NCBI GenBank assembly: GCA_037833965.1
Contig: AP031355.1
Location: 7,341,501 to 7,405,500 of the forward strand
Length of the DNA: 64,000 bases
Origin: Marchantia polymorpha subsp. ruderalis
Lineage: Eukaryota; Streptophyta; Marchantiopsida; Marchantiales; Marchantiaceae
Direction of reading: 5' to 3'
Position numbers and translations under genes: made by a program. Numbering within the stretch: position 1 is the first letter of the stretch; every line of letters begins with the position of its first letter. Shown here piece after piece: positions 1-11,541 of the stretch. Below the pieces are notes generated by a model that saw nothing but the letters and a program-made list of their open reading frames with translations, searched no databases and was not told the origin of the DNA.

Positions 1-2670
1 TACATCCCTTTAACAAGCACCTATGTTTATTCCTTGAAACCGAAAGTATACATCTAAATCTAAATCGAGAAAAGTGTGAAGGCACCTGAACCACGTAGAT
101 TGCATTTAAATTCCAAGTATCGTACTTACTGTCTCCGAGTGTCTACATATGGAGCAGGTAGATGAAGATACATAAGGGTCTACTGACAGTCTTTGGACGG
201 AAAACGATGGGACCCTCCGACGGCCCACCGTCACCCATGTTCTTGTAACCCGGTTAAAAATCAATGAACTCAAAAATGATTCGAGACAATCGATCCAAAC
301 GATTGCAACTCTCCTGGTTCACCAAAAACCGTCGAAAGAGTTGTTAGAGCAAAATTTTCTCGACTATTCTCTGCTTTAATATTACCATTCTCATGACTTT
401 CCATGCGTAAAGGTCCATCTGTTATGGGAAGTAATAATTGATTCGCGGATGGATGCATTATCCACAATTTTTGTTAGTTTTATTTGGAACTGTGCTAATG
501 TGAAACAGTTTTTTTAGCACTTGAGTACCAAATTCGGGTATGTTGGTAATCACTCATGGATGGAGGAGCTTCTCTCCATACATGTGGAGAAGCTGCTGCA
601 TTTTGGGAGCCAGTGCCTAGTTTTTGGTTAAATCATTTTTTGACTTGTTTCAAGTTACTACTAAGTTACTGGGTTACAAGAACTCCTATTGGAACATGCC
701 TGCACTACAGGGTGAACCCTGTATTGCAGTCAGCGTTGGTCCCATGGGTAAAATGAAACGTGTTGTGTAGCAGCAATTGTTTTGAGTTTTTCGCACTGTC
801 CCATGAGTAATTTTCTCTGCAAATTTCTAATAATTTGAAACTCTATCTGGAGAGGAATTTGGCACGGGACTGAAACATGTAGCAGGTGTCCTGCAACTAA
901 AGGTTAAGGTCAGTATTGGCTAGCTAGCTGACAGTCAGGCCTTTTACTCTCACAAGAAGCAACCTCATAATCTCTCTCTTCTCTACGTTCAAATAGAGAA
1001 GTTAAAGCTCAGCATAAAAAACTGAAATCACCATCTCCAGCCAGGTGATAGTATAGAGAGAAGCAACCCGTCATCTGATTGTTCACGACGCTTGGAGTAC
1101 AAGAAAGAAAGACATATACTCAACAGCACAGAGAACGATTGCAGGAAGCTCATGGCTGAGGGTGAACGCTATCCCTTGACTGTGCAGAGCGAGAGAAGAT
1201 CGCTGCTCTTTCAAGAGGACCTTCCCTTGCATGTGATCCCACCGGCTCACAGTCACAGCTTCAGCTTCCTATTCTCTCACTCCCGCTTGGGTTACAGGCA
1301 GCAGCTACGCCGCCCACACGTTCAGAGCCCCTCCCAGTTCAATCGATGTGCCGCACACATTGAGCCTCACTTCTCTTACAGGCTCTCATGATCTCAGTGC
1401 TGGTGCGTGTCAGTGGATGAGGAGACAAGTGTTCGACAGTAATTTACAATGATGATGATGAGAGTGCAATTCTTGGTTCCTGAAGTCAACTGATACACAT
1501 GAACTACGTACAGCTCAGACTTTCATGCAATGTATTTCTTCCTACATAATCATCCCAATTATGAGCCTCGGGCACTATATAACCTCACTGAGTTGAATGT
1601 CATATAGCGGAACCATTTCGAGAATTTGAAGATTGAAAAACGAAAACATCTCAACCGACGATCAGCAGCGCAGGCTGGTGATTTTGACTCTGGAATCCAT
1701 TCAACTTTTGAGTACGCTGGGAAGGGAAACAGCAAGCAAGTATTCGGCTCTGCGATGGTGACCAAATTTCATGGCGTAAAGAAGGGCCGATCGATGAATT
1801 ACCTCTAATACAGAGGGGGTTCATCGATGAGTTGAACTTTCCCACATTTTCCGCACGGTGTTTTCCTCCCAACACTACCGAGTGACATGCATGACACTCA
1901 TCGTTCGCAAAGTTCGTAATCTCTGTAGACTCGTTGATCAAGGCAGCGGTTGCACGAAGAAATGCATGCGGAATCGATATGCCTTTGTCTGCGCTACCGT
2001 TACAAAGCTCAGAATATGAACTGATTGTTCCTGCTTTCGTGTAGAAGCGACATCGGTCGAGTCTGATTGTACTTCGTGTTTAGTCTTACGGAAGTCTGTC
2101 CGAGAATCTGTTCCTGGTAGGAAACGTTGGAGTCATGTATTCTTCACGAGAATTTACATATTTCATTATTCACCTGCGGGATTCTGGCACACACACAGTC
2201 CTTCCTCGTTTTTCAAAGAGTATACAGTTTGAGATTGATATGCAAACAGTGCATATGTCTATTAAATTTGGTCTCCTCAAATTGAGATATTATGTGTATT
2301 TTTCGTACTTTGAGTTGCGCTTATATTTTGCATGAGGCTCTATATATATACAATTGAAATTACTTATTTTTATAAAATAAGAGAAAAGCCAATTATCATA
2401 AATAACTATTATTATTATTTGTATATTGTTAAATTTCATGGATTTTGATTTTTACATCCATCTGATACTTTTGTTCTTCTAACGAGTCAATACATTACAC
2501 ATTTGGTTTACAGGGTATAGATGCAATCCACCAACTTGGAACTTTCTCCCCACTTGATTAGTCAATCAAGTGGCCTCGAAACCCTTGATACTCACCCATA
2601 TGAGCGTCAACCATAGTATCCTTTGGGTTCGGCGAGCGACGACTGCTGCTCTCAGTAGCAGTCTTGTCGA
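1..2670. other. Non-genic stretch
   Basis: No gene recognised. Only short unrelated reading frames occur on both strands (the longest are about 100 codons, near 1092-1391 and 1651-1941), with no recognisable motif or splice structure. A short GAT-type microsatellite lies near 1450. Confidence 0.6.
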
Positions 2671-2778
2671 CCACGGCATGAACTCCGGAGCCTGCTTCGA
2701 GGCAATTGCAGCAGAGTGAGTGCTTCAGCGAACACACTCTGTTGCAATAGTAGTGTTATTCCAAGTCTAATGCCGTGG
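2671..2778. repeat. Nested imperfect hairpin (about 108 bp)
   Basis: The outer arms CCACGGCAT (2671-2679) and ATGCCGTGG (2770-2778) are exact reverse complements. Nested inside, 2705-2722 (ATTGCAGCAGAGTGAGTG) pairs imperfectly with 2733-2748 (CACACTCTGTTGCAAT) around a loop of about ten bases. A perfect 9-bp arm palindrome (CACTTGATT/AATCAAGTG) lies just upstream, near 2551-2573. It could be a foldback element or a structured RNA. I recognise no known microRNA in it. Confidence 0.5.
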
Positions 2779-4271
2779 TTGTCACTGCGAATCAGCAAAG
2801 TACCCAAGGATCGGATCGAGAGCGAGAATTGGCTCTATTTAGGAGCCAGATTGGAGACCCGACTCCAGGCCCTTGTTTGTTCCTCACTCAATTGAGCACT
2901 GAAGGTATGAGGAGAATGAGAAGTGACGTGAGGAAGCCCTAAATGCCTCAATATCTCAGTTTCTGCTTTCGTTGTAGGGCGGCAAGGAGATGTCAATCAT
3001 TAGTTCAACAATTTTCATGCCCAGGACGTTGGATTTGCTGGTCAGGTTTATGGCTATGGCCGTGAATGTTGAACGGTTCGGGGACGAAGTGTTCTAATCG
3101 CATGAGCAGAAACTGGGCATTGCCAGTATTGGCAGGACTGGGGGAGGGGGCAAAGTCTGACCATCCGTATAATCGTTGGCGATGAAAGGACGTGGCTCGT
3201 TCTCGATGGAAGTTTTCCAAGGCTTTTGAAGCAGCTCTCAGTTTCAGTTGATGTCCATCAGATTTACAATTAGTGTCATACTCGATGACGCAGCATTGAT
3301 ATTTCATGGTTGAGATGCAAGCAGCTTTAAGCAGAATGTCAGAGGACAGAATTCAATTGGTGAAGTTTGCTCCAAGCGTACAGCTGAACCTTCCTCTGTT
3401 GACTTTCACAGGAGGCGTGCATGTTACGATGTTCTATTCTATGTTGCAGAAGGTGGCATCTTTGAACCTCAGGTTTTCCTTCTCTTCAATTGAGGCTAAA
3501 GACTTCACGAATTTTCTTATAAACTTAAATTATGATCTCCTTGAAGTCAACATAGAGTGTCTAAAATGACTCAAGCCTAAGTGAAAGCTACATACTTCCA
3601 ATCGCTCGGGTTCACATGGCTTTGGAAATACCCCATAAACAAACTGCATCGTTCCACTACATCTCAAACAAATTTAGTAGGCTTAAAAAACTGAGAGAAT
3701 TACTTGATGGACCCCATCAGAATGCGTAAATCCCAATACGCTATATTTTACGCCATGGTACCTTCCAATCCACCCTCAGGGTTAGGAAAAGCACTGCGTC
3801 TCTTTGATGAAAAGTGACTAATCCCCGCAGGCACTTCACATACCAAAATATGCAACTTCGGCCAAGAGTTTTAGCTACCCATACATTTTAACTGTAAAAT
3901 AATTTTGGGATGCGAGAAATTGGGCTCTTGCATGATGAAGATTGGGAGCCATGGGAAATTTGACTATCTTAACTTCGGGAAGAATTTCTTTGTTCATTGA
4001 AGTGGAAACAAAACAGTTACAAGAACATAACTTACAATGATCCGTCATCGGGTAAAAGGTTACGTATTGGGTCCCATCAAGCATTCAGATGGGTCCATCA
4101 AGTAAATTTCTCTTAAAAATCTAGATATCTGTTCTCTAACTAGGAGCACTTGGATTTACTTTTTTCCTACCATGATTATTCAACTACATATATTACTTTT
4201 CAATTTGTTTTTTCTATTTTATCGAATCTATATAATGGATTTAAGTAAATTTAGAGTTTAACTTGCGAATA
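2779..4271. other. Non-genic stretch
   Basis: No supported gene. A 100-codon minus-strand frame (3005-3307) and an 87-codon plus-strand frame (3306-3569) meet head to head, but neither has recognisable domains. Confidence 0.55.
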
Positions 4272-4455
4272 GTGTGCAATCTTGAATATAACCTCTCAAT
4301 AGTGACGTTACATTGTTGCTATGATTGGACTGTCATTATTGGGAGGTGTCACCAACAAGAGAAATATGTGCAACCTTGAATAGAACCTCCCAATAGTCAC
4401 ATACAGTGGTGTTAAGGTTGTACTACACTATTGAGAGATGTTATTCACAAAAGTA
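4272..4455. repeat. Two direct copies of a degenerate hairpin repeat
   Basis: Copy 1 (about 4272-4366) and copy 2 (about 4367-4455) both start with GTGCAA.CTTGAATA.AACCTC and each is an internal inverted repeat. In copy 1, the segment around CTCAATAGTGAC reappears reverse-complemented as GTCATTATTGGGAGG. In copy 2, CCCAATAGT is matched by ACTATTGAGAG. A weaker relative may lie near 4990-5080. This looks like a tandemly copied small foldback element. Confidence 0.5.
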
Positions 4456-4668
4456 AAGTGAGTGGCATTTTGGTAGCATGTTTCATATGTCATAGAATAT
4501 TCTATAAGTCCATTCTTAGGTGCAAAATTTCTTTCATTAGCTATATTCTATTGTTGACTACGATGGCACTATTATTGAGTTCTAATACAAATACATATCC
4601 AAAGATTTGAGTTAAATCCAATATGTATCAAAGTATTTTACCGAGGTCATTTAAATAAATATGGGGAG

Positions 4669-4851
4669 GGCTAGTTATCCCTCACTTAGGGCTAATTAGT
4701 CCTCACCCTAGTATACTCAATTCTCTAACTGGTTTTACATCCTACCTTGATTGCTATTCATCCGAGGAACCTGTAACCCTTCATCTACAAATCAGAGAAG
4801 ATCTTGGAATATAGTGAGAGCTAATTAGCCCTAAGTGAGTGATAACTAGCC
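4669..4851. mobile_element. MITE-like element with about 40-bp terminal inverted repeats
   Basis: The left end GGCTAGTTATCCCTCACTTA continues through GGGCTAATTAG to about 4710. The right end, about 4812-4851, is its reverse complement with few mismatches and terminates in GATAACTAGCC. The sequence AAATAT occurs about 7 bases before the left end and again about 5 bases after the right end. It could be a target duplication if the true termini lie slightly outside the listed limits. There is no coding capacity, so this is a non-autonomous DNA element. The superfamily is not assignable. Confidence 0.6.
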
Positions 4852-5332
4852 GCTCACACAAATATTTGCCACATTAAATTCCTCACGTCTCTATATTGTA
4901 ATCATGATAGTTATTCTACTTACAAAATTACACTTGTAACTATCATTATTGTATAATATCATGTCACTATTGGCATCAATGACACATTGTTATTGTTGGA
5001 CAGATTTACTAGATATAATCTAATGGTTCTTGAATTTCATGTCACTTATGGGAGAATGTCGTTCATAAAAATTGACAATGTTGAGAGGTTTAACTTTGTA
5101 ATATATTAAATATTCATTTCTAAACATGTTCATCTAATTATAATTTTTTGAAATGATTTCAAATTAGGTGGTTACTATTTTAGTAAAAAACTTTTTATGA
5201 CTTGGTGTGAATACATTAATGAACATTTGTGCACGCATGACATCGAGCCCAATGTGTTAATGTTTGTATATGATTCAAATATGTGGATGAGTTATGTTTT
5301 AATTTAATATATGTGACATATTGTTACATTAT
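4852..5332. other. Non-genic AT-rich stretch
   Basis: No gene or clear element is seen. Confidence 0.55.
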
Positions 5333-5448
5333 ACACAAAATCGTCACTCGACGACCTGTTACATAGAGTAAGATGCACTTCAACGTGTTTACACAAAATC
5401 GTCACTGGGCGACGTGTTTCAAAGAGTAAGATGCACTTCAAGGTGTTT
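5333..5448. repeat. 58-bp tandem duplication
   Basis: 5333-5390 and 5391-5448 are two head-to-tail copies of a 58-bp unit beginning ACACAAAATCGTCACT and containing AGAGTAAGATGCACTTCAA. They differ at only a few positions. No coding frame runs through them. Confidence 0.8.
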
Positions 5449-8400
5449 ACACGTAATATAACACCAGACGTCTACAAATGTTGCTCCAAAACGTCGTGCA
5501 CAAACTTAAAAAATAGTATGTGTTGTACGTACATAATTTCATTGAAAAAAGTGGAATTCCTTTATCTTGGTAGAGAAGCTGTAATGTTTGCTGACATGAT
5601 CAAAGACTAAAACAAGGGAGATAAAGCCCAACAAACCATCGAACCGTTCTCATAGAGATTACTAGATTAAATGTAAATTATATCCAGCAAAAAGGAAAAT
5701 ACATTTCCACAGCGAGGCACGTCCAAGTACACCGCGATTCGTGAAAATTCGGTATGTCTAATGGGACATATATTATCGAAATCTACACATAGTCTAAACG
5801 TTGCATGCCATCACACGACATCTGAACGTAAATATAAACATGAACCATCAGTAGCTCGTGGACCGCTTTATACACGGAAAGAGAACAACGCTGTACAAGA
5901 CATGGAGTACCAAAGTCGCAGACTCCAGTGCAAGAAAGGGACAAAGTTGCAAAGAAAGCAGAAAGGAAAAGAAGAGCAACGAACGAGGTTCAGTGAACGC
6001 AGAGCTCATGGGTCCGCGAGAAGGCGTGTTCAGAACAAAAATCAACCTCGTTGACCGACGGCTTTCAACTGCTCCGTCTTAATTGGATAAGCCATTCCGC
6101 CAGCCACAAGATAATTGCCAATAATAATAATAATAATAATATTCAGCTTAACTACCCAGTACTAGAACTAGTACTGTCCTAGACCTGTGGCAGTCAGCCG
6201 TTCCGATGTTCTTATCTGTGCTACAGATGTTGGGGACAGACGACCTGTCGATGAAAACGCTCAGCACCTCCACTAGCTCCAGCAGCACGATGATTCTTTT
6301 CCGTGCATAGATTTGAGCATTTGAGCTCGGCTGTGATTCGAAAAAGTAAGTAACTGGTGCGAAACATCCCGATTGTTTTTTCAGAAGGATCTCAATTCTT
6401 TCTTCGAGATTTTTCCTACCTTATTCTCAATGTGATTATACTTTGGATGTAAGGGAGTCGTAAAGGCAATGATTCTGCATGACTCTTTGAGAAATTACAC
6501 TTATTTCTGGCATTGATGTGATAAATATGTATTGTTTGATATGGTGTATTTAATATGGAATGAAATGGAACTTAATGTATCATGCAATCTATGGGGGATG
6601 GGTCTACTATCCTAATAACACAATTATGTTATACAGTTTGCTTTATAATCAAAATTGGATTACTTTTCTATGTTTCTATGTAGAAAATAAGTGGAACGAT
6701 ATGAACACAACTTTTCAATTTTCTCAAATTGTTATTCTAGTCATCATGTAATTTACTTCGTACAATTAAACTTTAATTTACACATGAATTATTAGGTAGA
6801 TAAGTCTACACTACATTAATCATGGTTGTTGTTTATTCTACATTTAATCCCACGACAATATAATCCACATGATTATAAGACATAAGATATATTTTAATAT
6901 TTGATATTCAAAATCGCAATGCTATTGGAGTCAACTCCTATTACACCCTTGTTTCATGCCGTGGGTTGCTGCTGTCATTTAGCTGTATATTACTAGCTTC
7001 TCTTTTTTGTCTTTGAGTATATCGAATCTGGAGTCGTTTTATTTGAATAGGAACTCGATGGTATTTCAAAGTGGCCTCGTAGCTTAAACCTCAAAGCATG
7101 CATGTTCATCATGCACGAAAGCCAAAATAACATAGTGCTTGCATGTGCATCATGTGGGTGAGGTACAGAAGCTATTGGTCACTAACCCGTTTTTCCTTGA
7201 CAGTTCCGCAGTTTTATGACTTCTCTATGTTTTTTTGTCGTATTTGTACTGGGTAAGACTCTGAGGTAAAGATATGACAGGGTTTTGATTCACCTTCACA
7301 GATTTCACTGCTGGCACTGCAGTTCTAAATGCATACAAGTTGTGTGATTACAAAGCGAAAAAGATAAAATATTTGTCGCCCAGAGATATGGGTCGAATAG
7401 GAGTAATGCACATCGAAGGGAGGGTTTGGAGGGTTTAAGCTCTGATCTCTTACTACTTTATAGGAGTACGCTGCAGATTTATAGGTGGATACGTTTTAGA
7501 TAACGGATCAAAGTATCATCGCTTGAAAGAGCCAAAAGGAGAATATTTAAGGTCAAACCTCAGAGTTAATTTCTTCTAGTAGATAATTATCCCACAATTT
7601 TGTAAAATTATGTATTTAATCTGTAATTTAAACGGACAAGAGATATCGTGAGGAAGATATGATTTTGAATGTAAGAAGAGATGGCAAAACGAGTAAAGAT
7701 AAAGATATGGAAGACAAGATATTGAACTGGAATGAAACAAAACTAAGTGTATTCTATATATTTTAGAGCCGATATCATAATGTCTATTTATCCTTTTTTT
7801 TACAAACAACATTAATTGAATATATATATATGCTATACTAATTATTTGGTGTGATGTTTGAATTAAGTTCTCGTGTTTGCATTTTGGGTGGAACATCTTA
7901 ACTAAAATGATGTTGTTACTGCATATCTACAAGGTACCGGCTAGAAATTACCCAGGTTGGGTTTAATGGACATTCCCTTCGTTATTCCTATATTACGTTG
8001 GCCCCAATTCATTTTCAAACCATCGAGCAACAATTAACTGATCAGTTTAGACGCAATAGAGCTGAGGTTTAAGCTGTTTTCAAATTCTTCGGTATAAATC
8101 CTTGATTGCGCAGTTATAAGCGGAACACCACATTATTGCAGATCCGGACTTCTTCATCCTCCTTCACTTGGCAAAATCGTTCTGCATGTACTATTTCATG
8201 TTTTTGGCTATTAATACAAGTTTCGAATGTCCTATTCTCGGAAGCTTTGGTGGTAGTGGTCAGTCGGGTTGTCTGTACCACGTCTGTTTTCCTGTCGGAT
8301 GCTCCATGACTGTCTGTCGTATGAAGACTTGCCATATGAGCTTCCCAGCCAGGGGCAGAGGTGCCGTTCCAGGCTGTGATATTATCTTCCTTTTGCCTAC

Positions 8401-9132
8401 AACCGTCTCTACGGCTCGTGACCCTTATCTGGCTATTATTACCCTATATATCTTACAGTCTGCTTTCCGGCGTTTCAAAAAGCTGCGACACGTAGCAGAA
8501 ACTTAACAGCTGGCTAAGCTCTGTGTTTTTTTCGTTTGACAGACGAAATTTGTCCGTTGGCATAGTCAATTATCTTCTTTACGTGCTGAGGGACACTGCA
8601 GATTGCCATGACCCGGTCCCTCCTTGTAATCTTTTGTTACTGCCGATTTTTTTCCTGTATTAGAAAGTTGCCAGCCTTTCAAAGGTCAAAGACAGTTGGT
8701 GCAGAGGTCAATGCGAATCTGCGAAGTGATCTGCCAGATTTTTGACTGCAAAGGTCCTCAAGATGGTCGGTCTCTTACAATACAGGCTACGCAGGAAAAT
8801 CGGCCGGCTCATCTTATGACATCATCACACGGCATGCATGACCCATGCTTCTTGCAAATCACAGTCCTCTTCATAGCAAAGTTTCCAAACAGAATTTAAT
8901 GTGAACTCCTGTTAGTGCACACATCCTGCGAGAAACTGCCAGGAAATTCCGAAGGAATATACACATTCAAGATATAATGAATGAAAAATGTTGGAATGAA
9001 TATCTACGAACAAAAATATACACCTTAGATCTAGACTAAAATTCTGCCAAATTCAATGAATGGAAAGTAATACGAAACTGCGAGCCATGTTTACAAGAGG
9101 ACGAAGGATGAAACTTTATAAATAGCTAATAC
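5449..9132. other. Non-genic stretch with an (AAT)n microsatellite
   Basis: No supported gene. An AAT microsatellite lies at about 6120-6142 and a short (TA)n tract near 7819. Frames of 97-112 codons (5761-6054, 7576-7896, 8168-8506) have no recognisable family. Confidence 0.55.
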
Positions 9133-11541
9133 CTATAACCTTACACTGTAAGACCGGCTTCCTGGAATTATAGCTGATGGTGGAGGAACTATTCTTTTCC
9201 AGAACCAGTGGGAGCTCCAAAGAAGAGGCATTTCTTCTAGAGGTACACCTTTAGTCTCAGGAAGGTAGAGGGCAACAAACGCTGTCATGAGAAACACCAG
9301 ACCCCCGAAGAAATAGAAAATCCCAAATTTGAAATGGCACAGCATCGTCAGCAACGCTTGGCCCAGGACAAAGGTGAAGAAGAAGTTGACAGAAACCACA
9401 ATACTCTGGCCCGCTGATCGAGTCTCGAGGGGGAAAATTTCGCTGGGCACTGTCCATCCCAAAGAGCCCCATGACCAACCAAAACCGGCGGTATATATGC
9501 ATATCAACACCACGATCAACACCGCCCAGCCCTTTTCCAGCTGATTGTACAGGCCGAGTTTGAGCTGCATGACGATGCCCAGAAACACCTGAACATAGAG
9601 ACGATTCGTAGTAAGTACAACGGAAAAACATCAGTCGCTTGCAGTCAGCAGCAGTTAACCTTTCCATCGACTCTTCTCTAACATATGGCTGAAAATATCT
9701 GGCCACGTTTGGACCAAGACTTGCAGTTGGAAATCAGAAGTTTTGTGGTGAAATATGTTCATTGAAATACTTTTTATTGTCTCATGGCCTTTCTTAAATC
9801 TTGTATTTCGTTGGGTGTCAATGATGATTGCACGACTGAAGTGGGACTTAACCAGACAGTTTCTTGCAGAGATTGGTGTGTAAGATTCTCAATGTAATGT
9901 TTATATTGTCCAAAAAACTACCAAACAAAGTGCGAAAACGTGAGCTCATTTGGGGAAAAGCTCTTACCAGGGTTAAAAACATCTGAGCTCCACCGGCGTA
10001 GAAGAGTTTCATTCGCCCCACTCTGTCCACCAACGCTATGCTAACGAATGTAGAAAGTGACAGCGTTGCTCCAATAATAATTGCCGAGTACAAACTTGCG
10101 CTGCTCCCGAATCCGATTGTCTGAAATAGTTGTGGTGCGTAGAACAGTACCGAATTGATTCCAGTCGCGATTTGAAAAAATGGAAGAAAAATCGCCATCA
10201 CCAATTGTGGTTGATTCCGCGTCTGCAACAGATTTCTAAAGGGATGCTTGATCTGACCTGCAACTCTACTAGCCTGTACCAAATCTCTATATTCTTCTTC
10301 CACATCCGGCACACCACGGACTCTTTTCAACATAGATTTGCCCTCTTCTATTTTTCCGCGCTCAATCAGACTGTTGGGTGTTTCCGGAAGGAAAATTCCT
10401 CCCATGGTGAGCACGGTGGCTGGAATTGCAGCAAGTCCTAATGAGAGCCTCCAACCCCAAGGGTGGATATTGTTAGTTCCATAGTTTATAAGATTCGCGA
10501 TAAGTATTCCGAAGGTTGTTGCGAGCTGAAACATCATGTTCAATGCACCTCTGAGATGAGCTGGAGCTATCTCAGAGAGATACAGAGGAACTACCTGAGA
10601 AACCCAGTACAACACGAATGAGCCACCTCAATATGTGTAGACAACTTGAAGCAGGAGGAACTATATCGAGCGCAAAAAATCTAGCATACATTTGTGACAG
10701 AATATGGATTTTGATTTATCCACAAATCGATCATCTCACTCGTCGGGACGTTCCAACACAAACTTGTGCATTCGTTCCAGGTGAACCCACCTGATTGCCA
10801 AAACCCACACCGATTCCCAGACAAATCCTTCCGATGATCAGCATGATGAGATTTTGAGCTGCCACGTTCAGAATTGCACCGATCAGAAAGCTCAAGCCAG
10901 CGATTAGCATTGAGTTTTTCCGTCCCCACAGTCGAGTACTGTACGAAGCGAATACAGAGGCAACCATGCCCGCCAAGAAAAGCGATGATGTGAAAGCTTG
11001 TAGCGCTTGATTGTCATAGGCACAATAATTGTTCTTATTATGTCGCTCTCGGTAAACCTTCGGAAAGAACTTCTTCAGAAAATCATCCATGGAAGAGACT
11101 CCTCCTGAAGTGCCATCACATCACACATCGGAGTTGTTTCAGGAAGAAAAACAAATCATATCATCATAAAGTAAAGCCGTAACAGGAAGTCTGGGGGCGA
11201 AATAGCTCCAGTAACCAATCAAATCTGAAGTTATTTTCGAAGTGAAACTCCCCAAATTCCGAATTTATAATTCCGAAATTTCTGAACAAATTTGATTGCT
11301 AGCTCAGCAGAAAGCAGAAGTGGACGTCATCGCAATTGAAAACTCCAGAGATTAGGCCAGCGAGTTCATAAAGCCGACTTTCAGGTAATTATACGCTTCT
11401 GAACATACCTGTGATTCCAATGTCATAGCCAAAAATGAGGCCACCACTTGCAGCGACAATACTGGCGTAGACCACGAAGCTCGTGAGATGGCCGGCATAC
11501 CGTTTATCTTTCTCTCCATTTTCCACAGGGCCCCCGACCAT
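9133..11541 (-). CDS. STP-family monosaccharide/H+ symporter, four exons, 509 aa
   Basis: This is a plasma-membrane sugar transporter of the MFS sugar porter family. Minus-strand exons are 11541-11409, 11104-10791, 10594-9968 and 9588-9133. All three introns are GT-AG, the summed frame is open, and 509 aa is normal for STPs. Family motifs are FGYDIGITGG (Asp40, proton-coupling position), RLWGRK near 103-107, PETPNSLIERG near 219-229, VDRVGR near 338-343 and PETKG near the C-terminus. Arg137, Gln172, Gln290, Asn296, Trp403, Asn426 and Thr430 fall where Arabidopsis STP10 has its transport residues. Cys72 and Cys442 match its lid disulfide. Two sugar-contact positions differ: the second Gln of the QQ.TGIN motif is Ile291, and the TM8 Asn is Leu327. 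The start codon is the ATG in AATCATGG, just before the conserved N-terminus. The gene looks intact, but its substrate may be unusual. Confidence 0.93.

Noticed and set aside
1092-1391. 99-codon plus-strand ORF as a gene
   Set aside because: No recognisable motif, no conserved context, low-complexity His/Ser/Arg content.
2671-2778. Annotation as a known microRNA gene
   Set aside because: Neither arm matches any plant microRNA I recognise, so it is kept only as a hairpin repeat.
9257-9706. 149-codon minus-strand frame overlapping the last STP exon
   Set aside because: It is a frame-shifted shadow of the transporter exon. The spliced model gives the conserved protein.
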